From: Myxococcales bacterium
GTDB taxonomy: Bacteria > Myxococcota_A > Polyangia > Polyangiales > Ga0077539
Direction: 5' to 3'
Length of the DNA: 64,000 bases
Assembly: GCA_016793325.1 (NCBI GenBank)
Contig: JAEUKI010000095.1
Span: forward strand, 62,001-126,000
Under the pieces are notes generated by a model. That model made no database searches. It was not told the DNA's origin and saw nothing but the letters and a program-made list of their open reading frames with translations. The number at the start of each line of letters is the position of its first letter. The first letter of the stretch is position 1. Below are positions 16,393 to 25,156 of this stretch, in pieces. Made by a program: the position numbers and the translations under genes.

Positions 16393-19300
16393 GTGGCAAC
16401 GAGCAAGAAGGCCGCCAAGCGCACCGTCGCACGCAAAGTGACGCCGCGCGCATCGGCGAAGCGAGCGACGAGCACACCCACCGCTGCGACCGCGGACGCT
16501 TCGGGCTTCGATGAAGAGCTCGCCCGCGAGCTCGCGAAGGCGCTCAACAAGACGGACCTCAACGCGGCGACGCCGCTCATCGTTCGATCGCGAGCGCTCT
16601 CGGACGCAGCGCGATCCGCCACGCTCGCGGCGTCCATCAAGGCCAAGAAGAAGGACACCGATCCCATCACGGTGGTGCGCGGACTCGCGGCGCTCCACGA
16701 CGACGCGATCAACGCGCGAACACGAGCGCGCCTCGCCAACGCCGCGCTCGACGCGATGCGAAGCGCAGGGTCGTGGCTCTACATCGAGCTCAGCCTCGAG
16801 GTGCTCGCGCTCGCCGAAGCCGCGGGATCCGCGCGGCTCGATCGCGCGCTGAACTTCTTCGAGACCGCGGACCTGACGACGGACGGGCTGCTCCCGAAGC
16901 TCGTCGCGCGAAAGCGGTCGCGCGGCGAAGACCCAGGCGTGCTCGCGCTCCTCGATGCGCACATCGCGACCGTGGGTCCGCTCGTTCGAACGCTCTCGGA
17001 CGACGAGGCGCCCGGCGCAGAGAAGCAGCGCGCGAGCAACGAAGTCGAGCGGCTCGAGGGCGACGCGCTCTTCGCGTTCGACCAGCTCTTGTGCGCGAGC
17101 GTTCGGCACGACAACGCGCGCACGTGGCGGTCGATCGAGCGGCTCTTGCGCGCGGACGCGGGGCGCGAAGTGCACCCGACGGCGCTCCGCTCGGGGCTCT
17201 CATCGCTGCGCTACACCGAGGGAATCGACGCGCAATTGGCGAAGCTCGCCGAGGTCCCTTCGGCCCGATCGCGGCTCGAGTCGCTGCTCGTCGAAGGAGC
17301 GCCCGAGTACGCGGTCGAGCTCGCGCTCGCGGCGCTTCGCGTTCACGCGGGATCGCCGTCGGTGTTCGCCGCGGTGGCGCGCGCGTTCGAAGAGCCCGCG
17401 CACCTCGCGGGCGTCCTGTCGTCCAAGTGGTTTCGCAGCAAGAGCGAGGGCGCGTGGAGCTACGTCGACGACGCGCAGGCCGCGGTCGTGATCGACGGCA
17501 TGATTCGCGCGAAAAAAGCGGGCGTCTCGCCGGCGCACCACGCGCTCTTCTACGTCTCGCACAAGGGCTGCGAGCCGCGCATCCGCGAAGAGCTCGAGCG
17601 CATCGTTCGCGCGCCGAAGAGCAACAAGGACGACGACGAGCTCTATTGGTTGCTCGTCTGGGCGCTCGGCCACATCGCGACGGACAGCTCGCTCGACTAC
17701 GTCAAGACGCTCGCCTTCGACGCGGATGACGGCGGGGTGTGGGAGTGCTGCTCGGTGCTCGGCGAGACGCTCACCGAAGCGCGCTTCGAGTCGTACGTCA
17801 CCGCGGCGAAGGCGCGCGAAGACCACGCCCGATCGCTGTCGGTGCTCTACGCGATGGTGAGCGACTTCATCGAGAAGGGGCCCCTCGCCGCGCAGAAGGA
17901 TCGCTTGCTCGTCGAGCTCGGTCGGGCGGCGATCGAGGTCGCGCCGAAGACCGCGTGGGAGCCGTACCGCGCGCAGGTGATCCTCGAGGCGATCGCCGCG
18001 GCGCTGCGGCGGTACGACCCCGCGGCGGTGAGCGACCTCACGGCGGGCCTCGCTCTCGAAAAAGAGCCCACGTTTTCGAAAACCCCCTCGAAGACTATGT
18101 CGAAGGCGGCCGCGCGGTGGCTCCCGAAGGTCCGCTCGCGCTTTCACGAGCTGCGCGCGAGCGCGTACGCTCATCCCTTCGTCGGCGAAGAGGGAGACAA
18201 GCTCCTCGGTCGCTGGGCCGAGGCGCTCGACGGACGCATGGCGCGAAAGCTCTCGGCCGCCAAGAGCGCGACGATCGAAGGGCGGCTCACGGACGACAAG
18301 CTCGCGGCGGTGGCGGGCTCGGCGGTGCGCGAGCGCGTGATCGCGACGGACGACGAAGTGTGGTTCGTCGCAGAGGACGCGCGGCTTCACGCGATCGGCC
18401 GCGCGGGGGCGCTCTGCGAGACGGTGCTCCTCGCGAGCGTGACGGACGTCCCGGGTCCCGCGCTCGATCCGAAGGCGACGGCGCTCGACGAGCGGGCGAT
18501 TCTCTGGAGCAAAGGCGCGGCGTCCTTCATCGAGGCGCAGCGGTACGGAGCGTCGCTCTTCGTCGCCGTGGGGCGCAACAACGGCTGGCCGAACCGATAC
18601 GTCCTGCGCTTCGCCGCTGCCGACGCGTGTGCTCGCGCGCTCGGCGTGCTGCGCGCGAACCCGCCGAAGGACTTCGCGCTCGCCGACGATCCCTGGTACG
18701 TCGAGGGCGTCGGCGGCGTCGCGCGCGAGTACTACTTTCGCAAGGCAGAAAGCAGCGATTTCGAGTACGACTCGTGGAGCGTCGTCGGCGCGGACGACGG
18801 CGCGGACGAGGCCGCGCGCAGGCTCGAGGTCGAGCGCGACGAGGCGCGCATGATGCACAACGGTGGAACGCTCAAGTCCATCGAATGCGACGGTCGCCTC
18901 CAGCGCCTTCGCGATCGATCGGTGGGCGAGTGGCTCGAGATGCGCGTGCGGGACGACAGCAAGGACGCGCTCTGGCACCTGCGCGCGCTCGACGACGCGC
19001 GGCGCGCGGTCGCGGTCGTGGGGCTCGGGCCCGACGTCGAGGTGACGCTCGGCGCGGGCGCCACCGAGGGCGACGTGGGCGCGCTCGCGGAGGTCGCGGA
19101 GGTTCCACCGGTGCTCGAAGCGCTGTGGCGCGAGGTGGGATCGGCGTCGTTTCGCGTGGGCGATCGCCGAGGAGCGCTCTTGTCGCCGCGCGAGGCGCTC
19201 GCGCGTCAGGGAGCGTTTCTCGCGGAGCTCGACCGAAAGGGCGCCGCGGAGAGCCGCTTGCGCGCGTCGCTGCCGTTGATTGTGTGTGCCAATAAGTCCG

Positions 19301-19701
19301 CCGAGTCGGTCTGCACGGTGTTCGACGGCGCGGCGACCGGCGGGGGGCCGAGGCAGTTCACGAACATGGGCGAAGGCCTGTGGTGGGAAGAGAGCCTCGC
19401 GTGGATGCTGGCAACGGGGCTCTTGTCGGTGTTTTCAGAGGCGATCGTCGAAGCCGAGCCTGCTCTGTCCGTCGCGTGCTTCGGCGCCAAAGCGCGAGAG
19501 GTCGAGCGCTTCGCGTTGGTGTCGGGCGACAAGCGCTGGAGGCTCATCCGCGTCGATCGCGCGGTCGGCCTCTGGTACGGCAAAGAGGGCTCGCGGGGAA
19601 AATTCGAGCGCACGCTCTACAAAGACGACGCGGCCGCGAAGAAGGCCAGCGAGAGCGCCGTGCGCGCGAAGCTCCGCGCGGGATACGCAGCGGCGAAGTA
19701 G
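16393..19701 (+). CDS. Large protein with basic N-terminal tail and C-terminal WGR-like domain
   Basis: 1102 residues from GTG 16393. The first 30 residues are a Lys/Arg/Ala-rich histone-H1-like tail (KKAAKRTVARKV). Residues about 40-600 are helical and repeat-like, resembling HEAT-type scaffolds (runs such as ALGHIATDSSLDYVKTLAF). The middle region carries SMI1/KNR4-like pieces (VPPVLEALWREVGSASFRV near 900). The final 60 residues read as a WGR domain: KRWRLIRVDRAVGLWYGKEGSRGKF followed by a DAAAKKASESAVRAKLRAGY helix. WGR domains occur in PARPs and in many bacterial proteins and contact nucleic acid. The gene follows hrpB by 30 bases. Function unknown; a nucleic-acid-associated role is plausible. 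Confidence 0.65.
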   Translation: MATSKKAAKRTVARKVTPRASAKRATSTPTAATADASGFDEELARELAKALNKTDLNAATPLIVRSRALSDAARSATLAASIKAKKKDTDPITVVRGLAALHDDAINARTRARLANAALDAMRSAGSWLYIELSLEVLALAEAAGSARLDRALNFFETADLTTDGLLPKLVARKRSRGEDPGVLALLDAHIATVGPLVRTLSDDEAPGAEKQRASNEVERLEGDALFAFDQLLCASVRHDNARTWRSIERLLRADAGREVHPTALRSGLSSLRYTEGIDAQLAKLAEVPSARSRLESLLVEGAPEYAVELALAALRVHAGSPSVFAAVARAFEEPAHLAGVLSSKWFRSKSEGAWSYVDDAQAAVVIDGMIRAKKAGVSPAHHALFYVSHKGCEPRIREELERIVRAPKSNKDDDELYWLLVWALGHIATDSSLDYVKTLAFDADDGGVWECCSVLGETLTEARFESYVTAAKAREDHARSLSVLYAMVSDFIEKGPLAAQKDRLLVELGRAAIEVAPKTAWEPYRAQVILEAIAAALRRYDPAAVSDLTAGLALEKEPTFSKTPSKTMSKAAARWLPKVRSRFHELRASAYAHPFVGEEGDKLLGRWAEALDGRMARKLSAAKSATIEGRLTDDKLAAVAGSAVRERVIATDDEVWFVAEDARLHAIGRAGALCETVLLASVTDVPGPALDPKATALDERAILWSKGAASFIEAQRYGASLFVAVGRNNGWPNRYVLRFAAADACARALGVLRANPPKDFALADDPWYVEGVGGVAREYYFRKAESSDFEYDSWSVVGADDGADEAARRLEVERDEARMMHNGGTLKSIECDGRLQRLRDRSVGEWLEMRVRDDSKDALWHLRALDDARRAVAVVGLGPDVEVTLGAGATEGDVGALAEVAEVPPVLEALWREVGSASFRVGDRRGALLSPREALARQGAFLAELDRKGAAESRLRASLPLIVCANKSAESVCTVFDGAATGGGPRQFTNMGEGLWWEESLAWMLATGLLSVFSEAIVEAEPALSVACFGAKAREVERFALVSGDKRWRLIRVDRAVGLWYGKEGSRGKFERTLYKDDAAAKKASESAVRAKLRAGYAAAK

Positions 19702-19715
19702 CGCGACGAAGGCGT

Positions 19716-20345
19716 TCAGGGTGCGACGGTGAGCTCGGCGAGCCGCGCGCGACCTCGTTCGCTCGCTGCAAACGCGGCGAATTTCGCCTCGGCCAACGGC
19801 GACGCCGCGTCGAAGAGGCCGCCGAACTCGAGCGCGAGGACGAAGCGCTCGCGATCGAAATCAGCGGGGTCTACTGCGGCGAGCGTCGCGGCGCGTCGGT
19901 CGAAGATGGCGTTCCAGTCGACGCCGTCGATGGCGGCGAGCGTCTCGTACCAGCCGTCGTCGCGGCGCTCGCTCGCGGCGATGTGCTCGAGCGCGCGGAG
20001 CACGGCGTTGCGTTGTGCTTCGCTCCAAGTCGCAAACGAAGCGCTCGCGAGTCGATCGGGGAGGACGAAGAAGTACGTCAGCGACGACTCCCCTTCGAGC
20101 TCGATCACGCGCGGGAGGAAGTACAAGAAGTCCTTCTCGTCGCCGGTGTGATGAATCGCATCCGCGAGGTATTTTCCAACGAGATCGCGTGGCAACGCGC
20201 GGAGCGGGCCGTGCAGCGCGCGCTCGTACTCGTCGTCGTCGCAGTACGTGCAGTAGGTGAGGCGATCAGGGATGCGACGATCCGCGAACGCCGCGTAGAG
20301 CGCTTCGATGTGCGCAGGGCGCGGCTCGGACGAGTGAGAGGGCAT
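19716..20345 (-). CDS. Hypothetical protein, about 209 residues
   Basis: No family recognised with confidence. Start placed at ATG 20345 (MPSHSSEPRPAHIEALY); an ATG 12 codons upstream is possible but gives an odd N-terminus. The protein is soluble and acidic, with YCTYCDDDEYERAL near residue 35, a DFLYFLPRVIEL segment near residue 75, and repeated aromatic and acidic residues. Its layout recalls small uncharacterised proteins from large-genome bacteria that occur beside SMI1/WGR-type genes, but I cannot name the family. It is convergent with the WGR-protein gene across 14 bases. Confidence 0.6.
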   Translation of the reverse strand: MPSHSSEPRPAHIEALYAAFADRRIPDRLTYCTYCDDDEYERALHGPLRALPRDLVGKYLADAIHHTGDEKDFLYFLPRVIELEGESSLTYFFVLPDRLASASFATWSEAQRNAVLRALEHIAASERRDDGWYETLAAIDGVDWNAIFDRRAATLAAVDPADFDRERFVLALEFGGLFDAASPLAEAKFAAFAASERGRARLAELTVAP

Positions 20346-20665
20346 CGAGGACCGTCGAAGTTGCGCACAGGGTCGCGGCAAACGCTACGCGCGACCGTGT
20401 TCGCGATGACGAGACGCGCACGAACACAGAGGCGAACGCGCGGAGCAGGGAGCTACTTGCTCAGCGGTGATGCGCGCAAGCGCCGCTGGCGAAGACAGCG
20501 GAAGAGGCCGCTGGCCCCGCTTGCGCGCGGCACTTTCTCGAATGCGTGTCGGGAGTCGGGCGCGGCGTAACACCGCGCGCTGAAGGCTATGCTCGTGCGC
20601 TGCACCGCGCGTTCGCCAGCGAACGATCGCAGATTTCGCGAGCGGCTGTCGAGCGCTCTCGCCCG
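20346..20665. other. Non-coding interval, about 320 bases
   Basis: Between the start of one minus-strand gene and the stop of the next. I see no convincing gene, tRNA or repeat. It is GC-rich with short open frames of poor codon character. The promoter of the gene starting at 20345 must lie at its left end, but no clear hexamers can be picked out. Confidence 0.5.
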
Positions 20666-21349
20666 CTACGGCGCGTCCGAGGCCTCGACGCGGGTCAGCG
20701 CTCGTCTGCGTCTCACCCACCACACGATCGCGATCAACGCGACGGTGATCGCTGCGACCGCAGCCCACACGGACGGAGGCGCGTCGCGCATCCATTGGAA
20801 AAAACGCTCGCCGAAATACGCCGTCGCGAGGAGCGGCAGCGCGTACCCGAGGAGCGAGCCCCAGAAGTGCGTCCAGAAGGGGACCTTCGAGACGCCGAAG
20901 AATGCGTGCAACCACGGAGGCATCCAGAAGACGAAGCGCAGGCCGAGGACGGTGGCGAACGCGCGCTTCTCGAGCGCGTCGTTGAATCGCACGAATCGCT
21001 TGGGAATTCGCTCGCTGATCCAGTCGCGCGCGACGAAGCGCGCGAAGGAGAAGCCGATGACCGAGGCGGCCATGGTTCCGACCATCGAGAGCGCGAAGGC
21101 GACGGGCCAGGGCCAGATGAGGGGCGCGACGAGGATGAAGACCGTTCCAGGAACGCCGAACGGCTGCAGCGCCGCGTACGCGAGGACGAACGCGAAGTAG
21201 CCCCACGAGCCGAGCCCGAGCAACGTGGCCTTGGCCTTCGCGGGCTCCGCGAACTGCGCGAGCAACCCGAGCTTGTGGGCAGTCACGAGCAACGCGAGCA
21301 CCGCGACGATCGCGACGACACGGACCACACGGAGCACACGCGGCGGCAT
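20666..21349 (-). CDS. VTT (TVP38/TMEM64, DedA-superfamily) membrane protein
   Basis: About 227 residues from ATG 21349 (MPPRVLRVVRVV). Sequence further upstream in the same frame is translated REP repeat and is not taken as coding. Five or six hydrophobic segments are visible. The VTT signature region is present: ALQPFGVPGTVFILVAPLIWPWPVA near residue 65, GFSFARFVARDW near 105, and LRFVFWMPPWLHAFFGVSKVPFWTHFWGSLLGYA near 140. VTT proteins act in phospholipid scrambling or membrane homeostasis. REP copies lie directly in front of the gene, so its promoter may overlap the repeat. Confidence 0.85.
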   Translation of the reverse strand: MPPRVLRVVRVVAIVAVLALLVTAHKLGLLAQFAEPAKAKATLLGLGSWGYFAFVLAYAALQPFGVPGTVFILVAPLIWPWPVAFALSMVGTMAASVIGFSFARFVARDWISERIPKRFVRFNDALEKRAFATVLGLRFVFWMPPWLHAFFGVSKVPFWTHFWGSLLGYALPLLATAYFGERFFQWMRDAPPSVWAAVAAITVALIAIVWWVRRRRALTRVEASDAP

Positions 21350-21380
21350 CGGGGGCAGAGAGTAGTGGGCAGAGCGCAAC

Positions 21381-21411
21381 GGGGACGGTGCTCTGATTGT
21401 GAAATTGCCAA
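21381..21411 (+). repeat. REP sequence, left copy 1
   Basis: 31 bases starting GGGGACGGTGCTCTG and ending AAATTGCCAA, identical to the copy at 21456-21486. It lies just ahead of the VTT gene on the opposite strand. Confidence 0.85.
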
Positions 21412-21455
21412 TCGAGCGAATTTTCCCCAGTGATTTCAAGGGGAATTTTCAATGA

Positions 21456-21486
21456 GGGGACGGTGCTCTGATTGTGAAATTGCCAA
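21456..21486 (+). repeat. REP sequence, left copy 2
   Basis: Identical 31-base direct repeat, 75 bases from copy 1. The spacer contains a weak inverted pair around GAATTTTCCCC and GGGGAATTTTC. Confidence 0.85.
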
Positions 21487-21679
21487 ACGAGGCCTCCCAC
21501 GCCCCGCCCTCCCCCACGCCGCCCCCGCCTGCGCGCCCGCTGCCCCGATCCCCGTCTCGCACCTCGCGCCGCGCCTCTCGCGCCGTCGCCCACCGGGGCC
21601 CGCGGCGCGTTCCTTCGTTTTCGCGCTCAGCACCCGCGCCCGACGCAACCCGCCGCCATCCGCGCGGAACACGCCGCCC

Positions 21680-22783
21680 ATGCCAAGACACCCACGATTT
21701 CACGAGGCAGGATCAGTTGTTCACTGCGTCTCGCGCTTCATCAACGGCGAGTTTCTCATCGAGACCGCGAACGATCGCCACCAAGTGCTCGACCGGATCG
21801 CGAGGGGCCTCCCGCGATGCGACTGGCAGCTCGTCGCGTACGCGGTCATGAGCAACCACCTGCACCTCGCGTTCGTCAGCGGAACGACCCCGCTCTCGCG
21901 CCTCATGCGCCCCGCGCACACAGCCATCGCGCACTGGCTCAATGCTCGCCACGAGCGCCGCGGCCCAGTGTTTTCGGAGCGGGCGAGGATGGTCTCCATT
22001 CCGCCGGAACGCGTGGCGCACCTGCTCGCGTACATCCACAACAACCCCGTCCGCGCGGGCGTCGCGCGCGCCGCGTCGCGCAGCGGGTGGACGAGTCATC
22101 GCGCGTTCGTCGGCGAGATTCCAGCGCCGCCGTGGCTCGATGTCCGCCGTGGGCTCGAGCTCGCTGGCTTCGATGCGACTGCGGAGGGACGCGATTCGTT
22201 CGACGCCTTCGTGCGCGAGCGCAGCGACGATCCTCGCGACGACCGCCTCAGCGCTCGAACGCTCACGACGATTCGGCGTCGTGTGCGCGCGACGATCGCG
22301 CTCCCTGTCGAGCTCGCGACGCCGACGCTCGCTGTCGAGCCCGCCTCCGATCAAGCGCCGCTCGTTCACATCGGCGAGTTCTCGGCGCTTCCGCGTTGGC
22401 CAGGTCCACTCGAAGAGCTCGTCGAGCTCGTCTCTCGAGCACGCGGCGTGAGCGCGCTCGAGATGCGCTCGCGAAGCAAGGCGCGCAACATCGTGGCGGC
22501 GCGGCGCGTCGCGGTCGTGACCGCGACGAGGGCCCTTCGACGCAACGTCAACGAGATCGCTGCTGCCCTCGGAATCGCGTCGAACACCGCGAGCTCGATG
22601 CTGCGCGACGAGCGACCGCTGCACCACGAGGCGCTCAGGCTAGGAGACGAGCTCCGCGCGACCAGCGAGGTGACGATCTGCGACGCAGACGGTGGGCGCG
22701 ACGAAGGTGGAGCGCGCCGAGCGCATCAGGGTCCGACAGCGGACGCTGGCGACGGACTGGCAGCGAGTGAGCCACGCTTATGA
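21680..22783 (+). CDS. REP-associated tyrosine transposase (RAYT) with C-terminal DnaA-like helix-turn-helix
   Basis: About 367 residues from ATG 21680 (MPRHPRFHEAGSVVHCV). The N-terminal 200 residues are a Y1-transposase fold: VSRFINGEF, the HUH metal motif in AVMSNHLHLAF near residues 55-65, and the conserved AYIHNNPVRAGVA, which holds the Tyr/Asn/Pro cluster typical of RAYTs. The C-terminal part (about 270-350) has a DnaA-domain-IV-like helix-turn-helix (ARRVAVVTATRAL, then NEIAAALGIASNTASSML), as found in one RAYT branch and probably used to read REP ends. It is flanked by its probable REP substrates. The frame is intact and both key motifs are present, so the enzyme may be active. Confidence 0.9.
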   Translation: MPRHPRFHEAGSVVHCVSRFINGEFLIETANDRHQVLDRIARGLPRCDWQLVAYAVMSNHLHLAFVSGTTPLSRLMRPAHTAIAHWLNARHERRGPVFSERARMVSIPPERVAHLLAYIHNNPVRAGVARAASRSGWTSHRAFVGEIPAPPWLDVRRGLELAGFDATAEGRDSFDAFVRERSDDPRDDRLSARTLTTIRRRVRATIALPVELATPTLAVEPASDQAPLVHIGEFSALPRWPGPLEELVELVSRARGVSALEMRSRSKARNIVAARRVAVVTATRALRRNVNEIAAALGIASNTASSMLRDERPLHHEALRLGDELRATSEVTICDADGGRDEGGARRAHQGPTADAGDGLAASEPRL

Positions 22784-22832
22784 CAGACACCCTCCAGATC
22801 CAATATGCGAATCGTCTGCAAACGGATTGGTG

Positions 22833-22865
22833 GATTGCAAACGTGAGGATCAGAGCACCGTCCCC
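22833..22865 (-). repeat. REP sequence, right inverted copy
   Basis: It reads GATTGCAAACGTGAGG then ATCAGAGCACCGTCCCC on the plus strand, that is the left-copy terminus inverted. It matches the termini at 33904 and 35343 more closely than the two left copies do. Confidence 0.83.
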
Positions 22866-22928
22866 GTGGCGCACGGTGGCGCAGCGGCGGTGCGCTCGCG
22901 GAACGCGGGGTACATTCACTGCCCATTG

Positions 22929-23960
22929 ATGAACGAGCTCCCTGCGTACGAGGGCGTCACACGATTTTGGCACCCGGTGTTGGCTGCGCGTGCGCTCGGG
23001 AAGAAGCCCGTTCGCGTCACTGTGGGGGACAAAGACTTCGCGCTCTTTCGCGACGAGCGAGGAACACCGGCCGCCCTCCTCGATCGCTGCCCGCATCGCT
23101 TCGCGCCGCTCTCGGCAGGCTTCGTCGACGCCGGCCGCCTCACCTGCCCCTATCACGGGTGGAACTTCGACTCCCACGGCCACGGACGCTCTCCGTCGCA
23201 GCCCTCGCTCACCCGCTGCGACGCGCGCGCGATGAAGGTCGCCGAGCGCGCGGGCTACCTCTGGATCGCCGACGCAGACGCGCGCGAAGAGACGCTTCCA
23301 GAGGCCACGTTTTCGAGTCCGTTTGAATACATGGGCGCGTACTCGATGCGCTTCGAGTGCCCGCTGCACGTGGCCCTCGACAACTTCAGCGAAGACGAGC
23401 ACACGCCTTGGGTTCACACCCGGCTCGGCTGGCTCGCCAGCGACGCGCCGAAGATCGAGTACGCCGCGCACAATTTCGAGGATCGAACCGAGGTCGAGTA
23501 CCGCGCGCCGCAGCGCCCCGGCCTCGCGATGCGCTTGTTCGGCCTCGGCCCCGGAGCGCTCTTCGTCAACAAGTGGGTCACGCGCTTCGACCCCGTGCGA
23601 ACGGACTACACGATCACCCACGTCTTGCCCGGAGGGAGCCCGTCCTCGCTCGTGTTGCGCGCGGTGATCTTCATGGTCCCCGAGGGAAAAACACGCACAC
23701 ACTTTCGAGTCTTCGTGAGCGCGCGAGACACCCACCCGCTGCGCTCGAAGCTGACCCGCGCGCTCGCCCCGCTCGTCGTCGGGCTCACGTACAAGGAGCT
23801 GTGGGATGACGCGCGATTCGTTCCGACGGTGGCGCGCACGCCGTGGAGCTTCGAAGGGATGCGCCTCGGAAAGTACGACAAGCCCCTCGTCCACAATCGC
23901 AAGCTGCTCGAGCGCATCTACCTGTCGAGGCGCCCGGAGGCCGCGCCGCCCAGCGAGTGA
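22929..23960 (+). CDS. Rieske 2Fe-2S non-heme iron oxygenase
   Basis: 343 residues from ATG 22929 (MNELPAYEGVTRFWHPV). The Rieske cluster ligands are C-x-H in DRCPHRFAPLS near residue 55 and C-x2-H in LTCPYHGWNFDSHG near residue 75. The catalytic mononuclear iron region is seen in ALDNFSEDEHTPWVHTRLGW near residue 155, with the D/E-x-x-H-x4-H pattern of the PaO/VanA type. Such enzymes hydroxylate or demethylate aromatic or hydrophobic substrates and need a separate reductase, which is not in the window. The gene begins 63 bases after the RAYT element, so the insertion may have altered its promoter. Substrate unknown. Confidence 0.88.
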   Translation: MNELPAYEGVTRFWHPVLAARALGKKPVRVTVGDKDFALFRDERGTPAALLDRCPHRFAPLSAGFVDAGRLTCPYHGWNFDSHGHGRSPSQPSLTRCDARAMKVAERAGYLWIADADAREETLPEATFSSPFEYMGAYSMRFECPLHVALDNFSEDEHTPWVHTRLGWLASDAPKIEYAAHNFEDRTEVEYRAPQRPGLAMRLFGLGPGALFVNKWVTRFDPVRTDYTITHVLPGGSPSSLVLRAVIFMVPEGKTRTHFRVFVSARDTHPLRSKLTRALAPLVVGLTYKELWDDARFVPTVARTPWSFEGMRLGKYDKPLVHNRKLLERIYLSRRPEAAPPSE

Positions 23961-24115
23961 TTTCGTCTCGATTTTTGCAGAGCTCCTCGGCATGCGCGCC
24001 GCAAACAACCGCCGTCGCCGTCGCGCGCATGTCCGCACGAACCTCGACCGCGCACGGCGACGAGCGTCGCGCGCGTCGAGAGCCGTCGCTCACGCGGCCT
24101 TCGCCCGTGCGCCGC

Positions 24116-25156
24116 TCAATTCGCGGTCGTTCGAACGCGCTCGACCGTGTAGCCGCGCGCTCGCAGCGCGGCCACGATCCCCTTCGGTCCCACGGTGTGC
24201 GCCGCCCCCACCGCGAAGAAAGCCCCGCCCGCTTGCACCGCGCGCTCGATCGTCGGCATCCATCGGTCGTTGCGATCGTCGATCAGCATCCGCGCAAACT
24301 GCGGCGAGAGCGCGTTCATCGAGCGGACGAGCGCGGCGACGTCCTGCTCGGCGCTCGCGCTTCGGTACGCCTCGACCATCGCCGTCGTCACGCGCGCGTT
24401 CGCCTCGGGGTTGCGGACCAACGCGCGGAGCATCTCGATCGCCCCTGCGCGCCCGAGCCCCGCAAACGCCGCCAACTGATCGCTCACCGCTTCGAGTTCG
24501 TTCACGCGGACGCCTCGTCGCTGCGCGTACTGCGCGATCTGATAGTCCATCGGCTCAGCGCTCACCGAAGGCGCGGAAGACGCAGCCGTCGCAGTCGCAT
24601 CGGGCGCGACGACGCCAGCGTCCGATGCGATCGACGCGCTGGTTCGATCCATCGACGCCCCGAGCGCGAAGATCGCCACGAGCGACGGCTCGAGTCGATC
24701 GAGCGCGGACGCAGGAAACTCCCGCAGCAGCGCGGTGACCTTCACGAAGTCCTGCTCGCCGACGAGCGCACGCAAGCTCTCTCCCTCGGGGAGCTGCGCG
24801 CGAACCAACGCCGACACGAGCGACTCGCGCATCGCCGCGGGGTCGAGCCCGGTCTCGATGAACACGGTCGTCGATTGGTCGAGCGCAGTCGTTCCGACGG
24901 AGCCGAGGGCGTCGCGCATTCCAACGCCGACGTGAAGCGTCCCGAGCAAGTGCGAGACGCGCCCTCGATGCTCGATGCGCCAGAGGAGCGTGCGCGCCGC
25001 GGCCGTCGGCCCCGCGGCCGTCGGTCCCGAGGCCCCGCTCGTGCGCGCGGCCACCGAGGGCGTCGTCTCTTCGCGCGACACGCGCCGCTCGGAGCACGCT
25101 TCGATCGACAGCGCCATCACCGTCGCGATCGCGATCGCTCGTCGAATCCTGCTCAT
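24116..25156 (-). CDS. TraB/GumN-family lipoprotein
   Basis: 346 residues with an apparent lipoprotein signal (ALSIEAC, Cys near residue 21) and an Ala/Thr/Ser linker to about residue 55. The TraB/GumN domain starts at LLWRIEHRGRVSHLLGTLHVG, where the G-T-x-H-V motif supplies putative metal ligands. It ends with the second signature GGAFFAVGAAHTVGPKGIVAALRARGYTVERV. These proteins are related to the Tiki/TraB protease superfamily; bacterial members are unassigned, though a metallo-hydrolase role is suspected. A disordered Ala/Ser insert (about 185-215) interrupts the domain. The start codon overlaps the stop of the upstream lipoprotein gene by 4 bases, so the two are translationally coupled. 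Confidence 0.85.
   Translation of the reverse strand: MSRIRRAIAIATVMALSIEACSERRVSREETTPSVAARTSGASGPTAAGPTAAARTLLWRIEHRGRVSHLLGTLHVGVGMRDALGSVGTTALDQSTTVFIETGLDPAAMRESLVSALVRAQLPEGESLRALVGEQDFVKVTALLREFPASALDRLEPSLVAIFALGASMDRTSASIASDAGVVAPDATATAASSAPSVSAEPMDYQIAQYAQRRGVRVNELEAVSDQLAAFAGLGRAGAIEMLRALVRNPEANARVTTAMVEAYRSASAEQDVAALVRSMNALSPQFARMLIDDRNDRWMPTIERAVQAGGAFFAVGAAHTVGPKGIVAALRARGYTVERVRTTAN

Larger units (their letters stand above)
21381..22865 (+). mobile_element. RAYT element with flanking REP sequences
   Basis: The left side has two identical 31-base direct copies beginning GGGGACGGTGCTCTGATTG at 21381 and 21456. The right side has the inverted counterpart ending GAGGATCAGAGCACCGTCCCC at 22833-22865. 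Between them lies one gene for a REP-associated tyrosine transposase. The same terminal sequence recurs without a transposase at 33708-33942 and 35291-35375. Layout and terminus fit a RAYT/REP system in which a single chromosomal transposase serves dispersed palindromes. Exact element borders are inferred from the repeat ends. Confidence 0.78.

Noticed and set aside
21452..21679. Extended N-terminus for the RAYT
   Set aside because: These codons translate REP and Pro/Arg-rich spacer; the conserved transposase start is MPRHPRFHEAGSV at 21680.
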